A DNA stretch of 64,000 nucleotides, taken from Shinisaurus crocodilurus. Taxonomy: Eukaryota; Chordata; Lepidosauria; Squamata; Shinisauridae. The notes beneath the pieces were generated by a model. That model searched no databases. It saw only the letters and a program-made list of their open reading frames with translations, and was not told where the DNA came from. A program made the translations under genes and the position numbers. Positions 1-12,407 of this stretch are shown piece after piece (positions within the stretch are counted from its first letter, which is position 1; every line of letters begins with the position of its first letter). The stretch lies in NCBI GenBank assembly GCA_021292165.1, contig CM037880.1:137394564-137458563 (forward strand), given 5' to 3'.

Positions 1-376
1 ACCTACACCAGCCTGAGGCTGGGTGTAGACTAGTAGCCTGATCCTGGGGCCTCATGGGGGAACCGTGGTCCAGCAGATCCAAACCCACCCTTAGAACACT
101 ATGTTTCACGGACTGCTGCTATCTACCAATAGTAATTTATACCTGTGGAGCTTTCCTTGAGCATAAATGGCGCCTCTGGTGTGAATGTGCCCCCTCCCCA
201 TCTGGTAGAGCTCCTTTCTGCCAGCAGAGGCAGGCTTCTTCATCCTGCCCCCTCTGGGATGGCCTTTCAAGGGGCATAGGGTTGCTGATGCTTAGCATTT
301 ATTTGAAGCTTTAAAAGCTGCATTCCACTTCAGCTTTAGGGGCAGTCACATCCAGTATTGTGATCAAGCAGAGGCT

Positions 377-448
377 TAGATTCATAGATCATAGAGTTAG
401 AAGGGGCCTACAAGGCTATCGAGTCCAACCCCCTGCTCAATGCAGGAA
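377..448 (-). repeat. CR1 LINE 3'-end fragment
   Basis: The plus strand reads TCATAGATCATAGAG then a stretch containing GTCCAACCCCCTGC. On the minus strand this is the conserved CR1 3' terminus, which ends in an 8-bp ATTCTATG-type repeat. A second copy in the other orientation lies near 58795-58912. No coding part is left. Confidence 0.6.
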
Positions 449-545
449 ACTAGAGGAGGAGTCTCCCATCCAAGTAATCACCAGGCCTGACCCTGCTTAG
501 CTTTCCACACTTAGACAAGCTGAGCCAGCCTAAGCCACAGGCTGA
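449..545 (-). repeat. 5S rRNA-derived SINE fragment
   Basis: Read on the minus strand, this contains AAGCTAAGCAGGGTCAGG followed by a segment ending TACTTGGATGGGAGAC, which is the internal promoter part (A box to C box) of 5S rRNA. It lacks the rest of a 5S gene and sits beside a CR1 tail, so it is a SINE3-type element rather than an rRNA gene. Confidence 0.6.
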
Positions 546-2213
546 AAAGTGGTATCTGCCCTACTTGACTTGAAAATCCTTATTAAAACATTTTGTGACA
601 GTGTTTTGCCAGTGTTTTATGCCAGTAGTAGAGGGGTGGGACTGCTCTGATATTTCTGAATGCAGTGTTTGTTTTTGATCGGAAATTATGGGTTGGGGGT
701 GGGCTATAAAGGCAGGAGAACAGGACTTGTGTGGAGTGGAAGAGACTCTCTTGACCATTTTGTTCCACACACGGTTTCTAAGTATTCAAATGTTCTCTTA
801 TGTAGTTCTGAAACTTTTTCTTAAAAATGAGAAAGAAAAATGAGAAAAACTGCTGGCAGTAGTTTCATTAGTGCCTGATATGTGTCTGTAATGGAGGCAG
901 AAGGATCAACCCTAATGCCCAGTGTACAAGGAGGGGTCCTAATGTCTAGTACAGCTCCCTCCCACCCCATTATAATGTTACCAAGCACATATATGCTTGG
1001 TAACCTTGGTGCCCCTTACATGACTTAGTTTGTGCCATAACTCATTCCTGGAATCCATTTGCAGTGCCAGGTTTCAACCCTGGACTATTATGGACCCATC
1101 AGTTAGCAGCCATCATCAACCATAACCAGCTGGGAGGTGGGGGTGAGAGTGGTAGACTAATATCTAAGACACCACACACACACACTATACTGTCTAGCAA
1201 CTGAGTGCCAGCTTCTTAGTGTTCTGCCAGGCTTTAACAGACGTTGGAGTAATTGGTGAAACATCTTTTCTTTGTATAGGAAAAAAAAAAATGTACATCT
1301 CTGTAGTTGTCAGAATACCAATCATGAGTTTGTTTGTTTTTGAAGATCCAGCAATTGGTTTTAATTAAAAATGCAGATGCAATAAACTAGCCAAGCAAGC
1401 TACAGTTAGAGCAACTCAAAATGCAAGAGAGAAGAAAAACATGAAGCTAAAACAGTGAGCTGCCAAAGTCTCCCTTCCTGTTTTCCCATCATACAGATAT
1501 TGTATACCTTGTGATGGATTTTCATTAGTAAGCCACTTTGTAAACCTATTACTGCTGAAACACCAGGAATGAATAAATGCCTTGGAACTGGTACAGAGTG
1601 TATTTCTTTCACTGAGTTAGTTTAGAGAATTCCCACATATTGGGAATTAGGGGAATGGCTTCCATCTTGGAGGGTGGTGCTTGAAAATAGACTTGAGCCC
1701 TAGCACTACTCATAAGAGGGAAAAGGCCTTACCAGGAACCTATATTCCCTTGCTGAATGTTCTCAGCTCTATACACATCTTCCAGGAGTAAGTGGTAGTG
1801 ATTTCAGTGTGGCTTACCTCCAAATAAACACATGTCAGATATGGGTGTAATAACCCCGCCCACAACTGGGTGTTTTGTGGCTGTAATCTTATGAACATGA
1901 TCCTGGGAGTTCTATATTTTAATAACTTCTGGAGGAATGTTATGTGGCTGAAGTACATTCCACTTCCCTCTTCAAAACCTTATGGTAAAAAAGTAAATGT
2001 CCCTCCCTTTTTCATTTCATTCAGTGAAGTAATGCAAGCTAGAACATAGATGAAAAAAGGTTTACTGAATGTTAAATACTGTACATCTGTTTCCAGGGTG
2101 TGGCATCCTTGGGCAGCTGCTGGACCCAGCACCCTGGCAGGGCCCAGCACTGATGTGTGCCCTGCCCCCCCGCCTTGTTTTTTCCCCAGAGCAGCACCAA
2201 GCAGCTGAGTCTA

Positions 2214-2288
2214 GCTGCCATTTTAATTTCCCATAATGTTCCTGGTGTAACACTGCTCTGGGGCATTGTGGGAAATTAAAATGGTAGC
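2214..2288. repeat. Inverted repeat, about 25-bp arms
   Basis: The arms at 2214-2238 (GCTGCCATTTTAATTTCCC...) and 2264-2288 are reverse complements with about two mismatches and a 25-bp loop. It may be the end of a small degraded DNA transposon. No coding content. Confidence 0.5.
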
Positions 2289-4572
2289 CCACTGCCAACC
2301 AATTCTATTTGGAGTGCTGCTGCTACCACTGCCAGATAAATTAACCAGGGCCCACAATTAGAGGAGGAGGCCCACTAGAGTGCACTTTGCCCTCCCTCAA
2401 GCTTGGGAGTTGGCTTTGCCTGTTTGACTGCAGATGGATACTTGACTTTGGCTAATACGATGTGCAGTGTGGGGGAAGGAAGCAGTTATTGAAAAGCATG
2501 TGGGTAACTGATTATTAGATTAACTGGTTGATAGCCTCCCATATCTTCTGCAATAATTGCTATCAGAGGAGTTCAGTAATGCTTGCTTCAGTTCTTCTGC
2601 TTACAGTCCTGAGAGGTCATCTACCTCCAGCAACACATCTCCCTATATCTGGCAGGTGATGTTAAATACAGCAGAATACTGTAACAGCTGCAGCGTGTTA
2701 TCCTCTTCCAGGCCCAGGAGAGAGTGGAGGGACATGTCTGCCTTATTGATGTTGGCACACTCACCACCTTGGCTATTCTAACTGTTGCTGTAACAATTAC
2801 AACATACTGAGTTGCACCTAAATAGGATCTTAATGTAACTGAAAGGCATAATTGAAAACCCTTGGCCACGAAACACATCTTTTGTATAGCAGAACTACAT
2901 TTATAGAGAAGGCATGTCCACATGCAAAGATACTGAGAAGATCACTCACTTGATTTCAGTCTAAGATTTTGATCTTATGCACTCTTGTTTGTAGACAAGT
3001 TCCACTGAACAAATGAAACTTCTGAGTAAAAATGCATAAGTTTGGACTGTAAGAAGTATCCAGCCCCTTCCAGAAGCAAGGAATGGTACTTACTGAGCTT
3101 CTCCATTAGATAGAAAGTGAATGTCCATGCTGTTTGGTTGATAGTCACAAATATTAATTTCAGAACCGAACACATTGCCGATAGTTTGGCATAAAATAGA
3201 TGTACAAGATCATTCAAATGGGCCATTCCATTCTCTCTTTCACATAGAAAGGCAACCTTTAATTCAGTATTTGATAGATAATCTTTGTGAGTTACCGGAT
3301 GGCATCACCTGGATTCTAGCAATTGTGATTACTTCCTAATCTATGGGTGCAGTAGGAATCCCATAGCAGTAAATATAAAATGCATGATTATAATGCATAA
3401 TATCCTGGCATTTTCAGGCTTACAGAAATCAAAACCCACACAAAGTGGATTTTTTTCCTGGAAAATCAGACATTTTTACTTAGTGCAGGATTATATAAAA
3501 AACCAAAAAGATAATTGAGAAAAGTTTTTCATTTTACACACAGTGGTCAAAGATTGAAATTAAAGATGCTTTAAAATGCTTCTCTTTTTCTAAATGTACT
3601 TGCTCACTAGATGTTAAACAGAGCAGGTTGCTTTATCTTGCATTTCAAGTCAATTTCTTATTTGGGTCTCGTCCATGGAATTGTAGTTGGTTATGTTTAT
3701 GGCACCTTTTTCCAGGCAAAAATCCTATACAGCCACCAGCATTTCTCTTCCCCAAAGTATCTCTGTTCTAGGAGGCATATGTGCTGCATTCCAACAAAGA
3801 ATTTCTTTCTGCTGTTTAATTCTTACTTTGAACCCACCTTCTTTCCCCTGCAAGTGTCTAATACATTTTTACCTTAAATGTCTAGCCTGGATACCTTGGA
3901 ATTACAAAAGCTAAGACTTTTATATTTGAAGAGACATCCTCCTCCCTGTGCTCCTGGCTGAAATGATTACACCTAAATCTAACTTGGCAGGCTAATGTTG
4001 TATAGACTAGTTTCAGAGCATAAACGGAGTGCAAACTAGAAATTTACAACAGGATCTTTGTGTCTCCCCCCCCCCCCTTTTGATTATTTGTGGAGTGCAG
4101 TAGAAAAGATGCTGTTTCCTTAAAGCCTGGATAGGCGAGCATATAACTCATTTGAGTACAAGGCTAAGCCTCTGCCTAAAATAGGCTATCTTCTGAGGAT
4201 GTCAGTAAACTGCAGTGCTTATGGTGTTCATGTCTGTCTTATGAGACTCACAATAAACTGAAAGCAAAAATGATAATTAAAACCATTTGAGTAAAAGGCC
4301 AAGGCTTTTGGCTTCCCTGGAACATCAGTATGTCTTTAAAAGGTTGGAGTAAAATAGAGGAGGGGAAAGTGAGATTCATTTTGTCTAGAACCTGTCAAAA
4401 GAAAATACATCATATCTGTGCTGTATGAGTAACTGATTATACAGCTGTCATGCCAGACAATACCTTTTGAATTCAATGGTAACAAATAGATTTTCTAGCA
4501 GTGTTGCTCTGTTTTGAACTGGTAACTTATAAAACACAAAAAGGTAAACTGTCTTTTATTTCACTTTTACAG

Positions 4573-4625
4573 TTATATGGGAATTGGGCTCTCTGCTCAA
4601 GGTGTGAACATGAACAGACTACCAG
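4573..4625 (+). CDS. RANBP9: RANBP9 exon, SPRY segment 1
   Basis: First RANBP9 exon in the window, 53 nt. It is preceded by a pyrimidine tract and AG (4571-4572) and followed by GTATGA. The first T completes a Gly codon from the exon upstream; then it reads YMGIGLSAQGVNMNRLP plus the first base of a Gly codon. YMGIGLSAQG is a core SPRY strand of RANBP9/10, which binds short peptide motifs in partner proteins. Confidence 0.93.
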
Positions 4626-4967
4626 GTATGATGAAGAATAATTCTTTTGGTTTTCAAACCATTGCTTTGTTTCTGCGAGATGCGAACCACTTCATCTTCT
4701 ATTTATATATTTCTTCCAGCTGAAAACTGTTCTTATTGAGAACAATTACTGTTTCATAATGTATTCTGGGATCTGGAGAGCAGGAAATCTGCTCTTCAGA
4801 CTGCAGCTTCCCACATTTAATCAAAAGTTGCCCCAGAGTTTCAGGAGTGGTTTGTAGGATGGGAGTGGGGTGGCACTGTGGTGTGAAGTGGGGATATGGA
4901 AGCACTGGTGGCTGTGCAGCTAAAATTTAGCTGTAATGATACAAATAAAATTAGGGAAGATACATCT

Positions 4968-6775
4968 GTGACTGGGTTCACATGAGACAACAACCCATTG
5001 TGAGTAACTATCCCCGGTGGGTTGTTATGTCATCTGAACCCAAACTGCTTCTCACAGGGTGGCTTATTTGGGGGCAGTAAGCCACCCTGACAACTCATGG
5101 CTTGTTTTAGGCATTGTTCGACCCACGATGGGTTGTTGTGTTGTCTGAACCTGGGAGACCAATTCCATCATGGGTTGCAGGGATCGGCTAGCAAGCTGCT
5201 CGGCAAGAGTGGCAACCCACCCCTACTGCTCTTCACTTTTTGGCCCCAGAAAATTGCTCAACTGTGTTTGTCATTTGTAAAATTATTATTGTTATTATAT
5301 TTGTTGGTCTTTTGTAAGTGTGCACTTATGGCTGTCTGATATGTGTAGTCTTGCCTTGTCAATGGCCTTGTAAGTTTCAGCTGTCAAAGGGAGCAGTGAA
5401 GTGAAGTAAGCAAGGTGAGACTGCATATAGGTTAATTTGTGCACAGTTGCCACCTTTCAATTCCCCAGCTGTCGGCTGAAAAGTAAAGGGGAAACAGTGG
5501 TGAAAGTAGGTGCACCAAAAGGGGGTGGGGACAATATCACCCCCTTAGCAATGCAATCCTCTAGCTTTTAAATGTTGAACTGACAGTTCTCACTGTCCTC
5601 TACCATTTCAACACTTTCATGAGTTCCCAGCTACTGCAGAAAGGGGAAATATTAACCACCACCACCCACCTTTCATAGCACTTACTGCTGTTATTACTGC
5701 AGGTCCCTGTCAGTTCTAAAAAACACCCCTGAGGAGGCAGCTGAATGGGGCCGAGTAAATGGTGCTCCATTGAGGGGGGCGGATGTAAGTACCACTGGTG
5801 CTGGCATCCCATTTGCTCTGTCCCATTCTGCCACCTCTACGTTTGCTTGTTTTTAAACTCTCAGGAATATTTGCACAGTTTTTGGACTGGGAAATATATG
5901 CAAATTTAATAGCTACGAAGTAAATGGGGGGGGATTTGCACCAATTTAAGGGCAGGGCAGTGAATTGAGGGGAGCAGTTACTACAGTTGTATAAATTTCC
6001 CCTCCATTTACTTACCAGCCATTAAATTTGCGTCTATTTCCCAGTCCCAAAAAATGTGTGTTTCTTAGAACTGTCAGGGAACTGCAATAACCGCAGCAAT
6101 AGGTGCTCAAAAGGGGGACTCAAAAAGGGGGGGAGTTAATATCTCTCCTTTCTGGAGCGGCTGGAGACTCGGGGAAGTGTTGAAAAGGTGGAGGGCACTG
6201 AGAACTGTCAGTTGAACACTTAAAAGCTAGAGGATTGCATTGCTAAGATGGTGATATTGTCACCACCCCCTTTTGGCGCACCTATTTTCTCCACTTTTCC
6301 CCCTTTTCAGTTGTCAGCTAGGCAATTGACAGGTGGCAACTTTGCGCAAATTAGCCTATATGCAGTCTCGCCGTGTCGGTTTCTATGTATGTTACCTAGT
6401 CCATGTCTCTACTCCCTTTGACAGCTGAAACTTACAAGTCCATTGACAAGGCAAGACCACACATAGCTGGCATAAGTACTTATCTGCAAAAGCCTGTTGT
6501 TGTTTTTAAATGACAAACACAGTTGTGCAATTTTCAAAGGCCAGAAAAGAAAGACCCCAGTTGCGCTTTTTTGAATTTTTTTTAATTATTTGAAAAAATA
6601 ATGGTGGCAAACAAAAAGGGATCATGATCAGAGTGGGGAGTGGGAGACAAGACGGGTTCTGCTGTGAGGGACACTGGGATAGCGGCTGGAGGACCGAGGG
6701 GGAAAACAAGCCATGGTGAACCTGATTGTTGGTCAGGTGCACTGTGGGTTGTTCTGAGAACAACTCACACTGCAT
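4968..6775. mobile_element. Fold-back (giant palindrome) DNA transposon, copy 1
   Basis: A roughly 1.8-kb sequence folds on itself around 5967. Matching arm pairs include GCAAATTTAATAGC near 5890 with GCCATTAAATTTGC near 6018, AGCAATGCAATCCTCTAGC near 5549 with its complement near 6226, and TTGCCTTGTCAATGGCC near 5352 with its complement near 6440. The outer end reads GACTGGGTTCACATGAGA. Related copies lie at 27895-28985 and 60735-62310. No transposase frame is visible, so it is non-autonomous. It sits in a RANBP9 intron. Confidence 0.7.
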
Positions 6776-7050
6776 AACTTATTTGTTGCTTAATGTGTTG
6801 TGCAAACTGTCCTGTATACACTTTTTAAGACTTGAACTGAAAAACATTTTGGGGTTTGGTGTAAGAACTGCTAATACAGAAGCCTGTTGGACAAACGAAA
6901 ATAGTATGCATGCATCAAAGAGAATTCACTTTGAGGATTGAATGCCAATTATGGAATGCTTAAGACGGCTTGACACTCCACTAGTGCTCTTCTGGATTGC
7001 ACAGCGTCTCTAAGCTGGTGGTGTTATCTGCATTGGGGTTGAGATTGATT

Positions 7051-7121
7051 GTATCCAACATTAGTCTAACTTAAGTCCCATTCATTTCAAGTCTACTCCA
7101 AGTAGGACTAACAATGGATAC
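7051..7121. mobile_element. Short palindromic MITE-like repeat
   Basis: This 71-bp segment begins GTATCCAACATTAGTC and ends GGACTAACAATGGATAC, which are reverse complements with few mismatches. The inside (AAGTCCCATTCATTTCAAG) resembles other scattered copies near 8490, 37340 and 47782, indicating one family of small inverted-repeat elements. Confidence 0.5.
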
Positions 7122-8589
7122 AACACTATATTTTTTGGCCTTACTTTTTTCATGGAAGTGTTGCTAATGGTTTACTGGAATCCAGCTTATGTGTGTGTGC
7201 ATAATACACATGCTTTTTCATTGGGCAACTGATAATGGCAGAAGCAAAATATTCTGTGATGGCATTGTTATGAAGAGATGTCATTGTGAACATCTAAAGC
7301 AGAACTTGGGCTAGTTTTGACTTTTCACGAATTCTCAGGCTCAAAAAATTACTGAAAATGTTTGTGAAGTGTTTTGAACTCTCAAACAGGAGGGGGGTTT
7401 TAACCCTTAAAAAGTGGCCTAAAAATAATTTTAAATAAATAAAATACAAATTTTGGCTGGGCTTAGTAGCCAACCATTCTTTACTACTGGTCACTCAAAT
7501 CCAATCGAAACACAATGGTGCTTGTAACAATAAGATAATTTCTAGGCTGGGCCTTATGATCTAAGCTACGTTAATAAAAAGAAAGTAATTTTAAAATTTT
7601 ATTTCATTTTTGTAAATGGGAAATTTGACATTTTATGTTATATACAGTTACAAACATAGAAACTTCTGAAAGCCTGGATACAGTGAGATGTTTTTATATT
7701 GGTGCTGGAACAGAAGCACTGGTAATCTGGGATCATTGGGGTCTATCCTGTGTCTGTCTAGCTAGCTTGTTCTGGGACTGGTTGACTTGGCACTCACTGA
7801 TAGCAGCATTATGTGTACTAAGCAAATGGTACAAGAAATTTACTCAGTCTTCTGCTGCTGCAAAACATTCCTGCTCATAAAAGATTTAACTACAGCTCTA
7901 TGCACACTTACCTACCTGGCAGTAAGTACCAGTGAACTCAGTGGGACTTGTGTCTGAATAAACATGTATAGATAGGATCATGGTTTTAGGGAAAAGGAGA
8001 TGAGAAGGGAGGAAGGGCACAGAAATGAATGAATCTCTCCACTATACATGAGGCGTTATTACCTCCCTTTATTTTCATGCAAAATTCAGTAGATTTATTA
8101 AGATCAGCAACTAAGTTGGTGCAAATCCCCAGACAACTTTCTGGACAGCTTTCCTGATGCCCTGCGCCCCCCCCCCCCCACACACAACATATATCTCCCA
8201 TGCCACACAGGCAGCATATGAATCCATGTGATGGAGCATGCTTGTGAAAGGAGTTGTGGGCAAACAAGTGTACTGAAAGCAGCTTCATTTTCAAGGTCTC
8301 CCTCCTGCCTCCTCCTAATGCTACTGTCCATGCTGGCTGGGAGGCACAACCTTCCTCCCAAACCAATATCCGATAGCATTCAGTGCCGCAAAACACTCCA
8401 TGGCTTCTTCTCCATCTCTGCACTACCTACTGCTGCCCTGGACTCAGAGGTTGGGGTCACTTAGAGAGCCACTGTAATCAATAGAACTTGAGTTAGTCAT
8501 GACTACCTGAAGCCCCACTGATTTCAGTGGGTCTGTTCTAAGCATGGCTAAATATGGATTTAAATCTCTTTTTGGGCATTTCATAATGA

Positions 8590-8805
<216 letters not shown>

Positions 8806-9005
8806 TAATAAATCATGCATCTAATAAATAGCAGTCTTTACAAATCTGAGATTGTGAGAGATCAGATCTAGGAGTTCTCTTGTCAGTAGCTCTTTGAGGG
8901 CTGGTATCATTTTTAAAAAATCTAATATACAAAATTGCTTATTTTAAAAGGAGAGGAAAATCAAATTTAAAATTTAACACACAGCAAGTTACTTTATTTC
9001 TTTCC

Positions 9006-9441
9006 ATAGCCTTTTTTTTATTATAATGTTTATTTACGGTCTACCGACCACACCAATATATATATATATACAATACAAACAAGATATACCAGCTCTCAGT
9101 TGTACACTCAGAATAAAAACATACAATAAAACCGAATCAGGCAAGCATAGAAGGCCTAGTCAAAATAGCAACATTCAAGAATTTTGCAACTTCCTTCGTG
9201 ATTAAGCTATTTGAGCCATCAAGCAAAATGGTCAAAAGAGACTCTTAAAGATCGTCCAGGGAAAGTTTGTGTGATTGGATGTATTAGAGTCTCTCTAGCC
9301 CCTCGATAGAAACTGCAATTAAATAGAACATGCACAACAGATTCCACCTCCTCGTTGCAGGGGCAGCATCTTTTTTTCACTGGGATTTTACTATATCTGC
9401 CATCCAAAGGTTTGGAGGGTAGAACATTAAATCGGGCTAAG
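9006..9441 (-). mobile_element. LINE 3'-end remnant with zinc-knuckle coding
   Basis: Minus-strand translation of 9219-9455 gives a C-terminal LINE motif: ARFNVLPSKPLDGRYSKIP, then CCPCNEEVE, then VVHVLFNCSFYRGARETL, a C-x-C...H-x4-C knuckle of non-LTR retrotransposons. A T-rich tail with a TA dinucleotide run lies toward 9006-9070. I cannot assign the clade from this fragment. Confidence 0.55.
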
Positions 9442-9975
9442 GAGAATGCTTCCATAGCCTAATAATTTGGAACCTATTTTCTTTTCTGAAGGGTTGGCAG
9501 TTTCCCAAGACAAAATTAGCTATGGACAGGTCTCTGGTATTAGGAAAGCAGCAAACTAAATATAATAATGAAAACTGCAAAAACATATTGGCAATTTGGT
9601 AACAGATTTGCAGGCTATATAATCTGGTTATTTGAAAGTAAAACAAATTCTCAACATGAACTCTATACTGTTGCCTTAGCTGCCTTAAACAGATGCTGAA
9701 AATATAACTTTTGAATCAGTTAATTGTTTGGCAATACAGGTTAGTTAATCTCCCCTCCCCCCGCCCAAGTTGAATTATATTTTCTGAAATTTCAGCATGC
9801 ATAAATTAATTTCTAGGGAAACATCTAGCTGTTAATAGTTCCTGACCTCTTGCAATCTAAGATGCTCTACTTTTGACTACAAGGGCACGAAGACATTATT
9901 TGTATTGACTATTAAAACATGCTGTTCTATGTGACTGTGACAGAATAAATTTTAACTAATGTCTTTTGATTACAG

Positions 9976-9998
9976 GTATTGCTTTCACAGATCTGCCG
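9976..9998 (+). CDS. RANBP9: RANBP9 23-nt microexon (SPRY)
   Basis: A very short exon after GATTACAG (ends 9975), followed by GTAAGA. With the G carried from the previous exon it encodes GIAFTDLP, joining HSL from exon 8612-8779 to [10 protein letters not shown] of the next exon exactly as in the vertebrate protein. Phase in is 1, phase out is 0. Its small size explains why no ORF covers it. Confidence 0.9.
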
Positions 9999-10320
9999 GT
10001 AAGATGAATGTATTCAAAGAGCTATAATATTCCTATGTATAAAACACTTTCCTCCTGCATGTATAATATGTATTTTTCAGACTACTCATTTCATTTTGTT
10101 TTAAAATGACAATTATGGAGCAAAATAGCAATTAAAAATTAATTAATAGAGATAATGCTTTTATTCTGGCTGTAATGGTAGAGATTTTTAAGAAATATGT
10201 AATTTTGATAGGAGTATTGGGAAACAGTGTCTCCCCATTTGGTGTGTTAGTACTTGTGGAGCGTGCATAAATTTTGGTACTTTGGCAAATATTTAGATTA
10301 TGTATTAGGATGACTTGCAA

Positions 10321-10535
10321 GCATACAGCTGTAAGCTTAGTGGTAGAGCACATATGTTGCATGCAAAAGGTCCCAGATTCAGTCCTTGGCATCTTCAGTT
10401 TCAAAAAAAGGTGCAGATAATAGGAAAGATTCCTGCATGAGACCCTGGAGAGTCATTACCAGTCAGTGTGGACAATACTGAAGTATGTTGACCAGTGCTC
10501 TGAGACTTTGTATAAGGCAGCTTCCTTTGTTCCTA
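10321..10535 (+). repeat. tRNA-derived SINE (squamate type), plus strand
   Basis: The head has an A-box-like TTAGTGGTAGAGCAC and a B-box-like GGTCCCAGATTCAGTCC, followed by a body with TGCATGAGACCCTGGAGAG and an end TATAAGGCAGCTTCC. This is a common squamate tRNA-derived SINE. An inverted copy of the same family follows at 10746-10960. Confidence 0.7.
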
Positions 10536-10745
10536 CAATAGTTCCAATGAGCCATCAGGATGTGTTGACTTTACCTCCTTTTATGGTTGACTTTGAGAAA
10601 TATTCTCTGCCAAGTCCCAGGAGAAAACTCTGAAAAGGCACTAATGACCACCAGAATACCATCCTAGAATATCTGTGTTATCATCAAGAGCATGACAGAA
10701 ATCAGAACTACTTCAGAATGTTTGACAAGGCTTAATATTTGAACA

Positions 10746-10960
10746 AACACATGAAGCTGCCTTAAACTGTTTCAGGCCATAGGTCTGTCTAGCCAGTACT
10801 GTGTATTCTGGCTGGCAACAGTTCTACAAGATCACAGGCAGAGATCTTTCCTGATCCTGCTACCTGCCAGCTTTTAATCTAGAGGTGCCAGAGGATCCTA
10901 TAAATGTAAGGTACATGATCTACCACTGAGCAAGCATCTTGCACAGTGCTGATGTACTTC
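10746..10960 (-). repeat. tRNA-derived SINE (squamate type), minus strand
   Basis: This is the inverted relative of the SINE at 10321-10535. It starts ACACATGAAGCTGCCTTAA, holds CACAGGCAGAGATCTTTCC, and ends with the complement of the tRNA-like head (GATCTACCACTGAGCAAGC). Confidence 0.65.
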
Positions 10961-11253
10961 TGTTACTTTGGTGTACCTTTGTACTGTGAAAATACTGATT
11001 GAAGGAAAATTAACCACTGTCGTGTAGAGAGGACAAACAGCCTTAAACTTGCTCTTCTATAAATGACGATTCTTCAAATAGCCCTGGAACCCATATTTAA
11101 TATTTGCTGCTTAAAATTGATTCTTTTACTCATAGAGCTTGCAGAAATTTTATTGCTTTTTATCTTCAGTAATTTGTTGCTTTAATGCTGATTTAAAATC
11201 AGTATATTAGGATTTTGAGAGATTAAAGTATGTATCACAATTATCTCTTGCAG

Positions 11254-11438
11254 CCAAACCTGTACCCTACAGTTGGACTTCAAACACCAGGAGAAGTGGT
11301 GGATGCTAATTTTGGGCAGCATCCATTTGTGTTTGATATTGAAGACTATATGCGTGAATGGAGAACCAAAATTCAAGCCCAGATTGACAGATTTCCTATA
11401 GGTGATCGGGAAGGAGAATGGCAGACGATGATCCAAAA
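11254..11438 (+). CDS. RANBP9: RANBP9 exon, end of SPRY and linker to LisH
   Basis: 185-nt exon after CTCTTGCAG, followed by GTAAGG. It starts in phase 0 and reads [20 protein letters not shown], then [16 protein letters not shown] and [12 protein letters not shown], ending inside a Lys codon. It closes the SPRY fold and leads into the LisH domain. Confidence 0.95.
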
Positions 11439-12233
11439 GTAAGGATTTGAAGATTATTCCTATTCAAAGTTTGAAAACTGGTCTATTCAGGTTTACAAAT
11501 CCTATTCCACACTTCTGTAGTTGTACACTTGTGTGTCAATGGAGGTAACGCCTGCTAATATCTGTCATTTGTGCCTGAGGGTAATTAACTTATCTGGTGG
11601 AATTACCTCCATGTAAAACCATATGTTTCTGTTCATGCAGTAAAGGGATAGAATTTCTTGTATCTGATAACTTAATTTAGTTCCATGAGGTACTTTGTGA
11701 AATAATGCCTACTGATACCTGCAATAGCTTTTTGTCCCAAACTTGACCAGTAAAATAACCATCCCTTGCATCTACCGTAATTAAAAAAAATCTGTGTTAT
11801 GGCATTCCCTTTTATTATGGATTAGCTAACATAGAATGTACCTGCTACCTTTTGTAGAGATTTATTTTTTTTTAGACCTGCTTCCCATGTAATGGCTGAA
11901 AGACATGAGAGCACCTTGACTCCTGTATCTGAAAATGTCAAAATGATCTGCACATTAATTTCAGATTCAGAAGTGACTCACAAGTGTAAGACATTGTTGA
12001 GCAATTACTTTAATTTACCATAAGTGCTGACTTTTTAGTTTTGATAATTTTACATACTGAAACCGGAAAGAAACAACATTGGAATTAAACTCTGGGGGAA
12101 GGGAGAGTAATGGAATATTTGTGATTTAGGACTGATCCCTGTTGTGTGTGCTACCAATTCATACTAGATAATGCAAGTTAAGTAGCAAGAGCACTTGCTA
12201 GTACCCTGTTTGTTTGCTTGTTTGTTTGTTTCT

Positions 12234-12407
12234 TTTACTGTATTAGTAATGATATCACCATAGAAACTTCAAACTTAAGATAGGATTATTCACGGCATTG
12301 TGGATTTTCATCTCGGGTATCATTTACTGTATTAGTAATGATATCACCATAGAAACTTCAAACTTAAGATAGGATTATTCACGGCATTGTGGATTTTCAT
12401 CTCGGGA
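12234..12407. repeat. Perfect two-copy tandem duplication, 89-bp period
   Basis: The segment starting TTTACTGTATTAGTAATG occurs at 12234 and again at 12323. About 84 bases are identical in both copies, ending CATCTCGGG, with a 5-base spacer. The lack of any mismatch points to a recent duplication inside a RANBP9 intron. Confidence 0.85.

Larger units (their letters stand above)
1..4572 (+). other. Upstream RANBP9 intron, no exon seen
   Basis: The window opens inside the intron that precedes the SPRY exon at 4573. I found no coding exon here on either strand. It contains a CR1 tail and a 5S-derived SINE fragment near 377-545, a short CA run near 1173, an inverted repeat near 2214-2288, and a C-run near 4067. 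The rest is AT-rich unique-looking sequence. Confidence 0.7.

Noticed and set aside
455..545. 5S rRNA gene
   Set aside because: Only the internal promoter portion is present, decayed, next to a CR1 tail; it fits a 5S-derived SINE.
7986..8423. 145-codon minus-strand ORF
   Set aside because: It lies in a RANBP9 intron, crosses a C-run, and shows no conserved motif or splice context.
12234..12407. CRISPR-like or satellite array
   Set aside because: Only two copies with a 5-bp spacer; a plain tandem duplication in vertebrate intron DNA.
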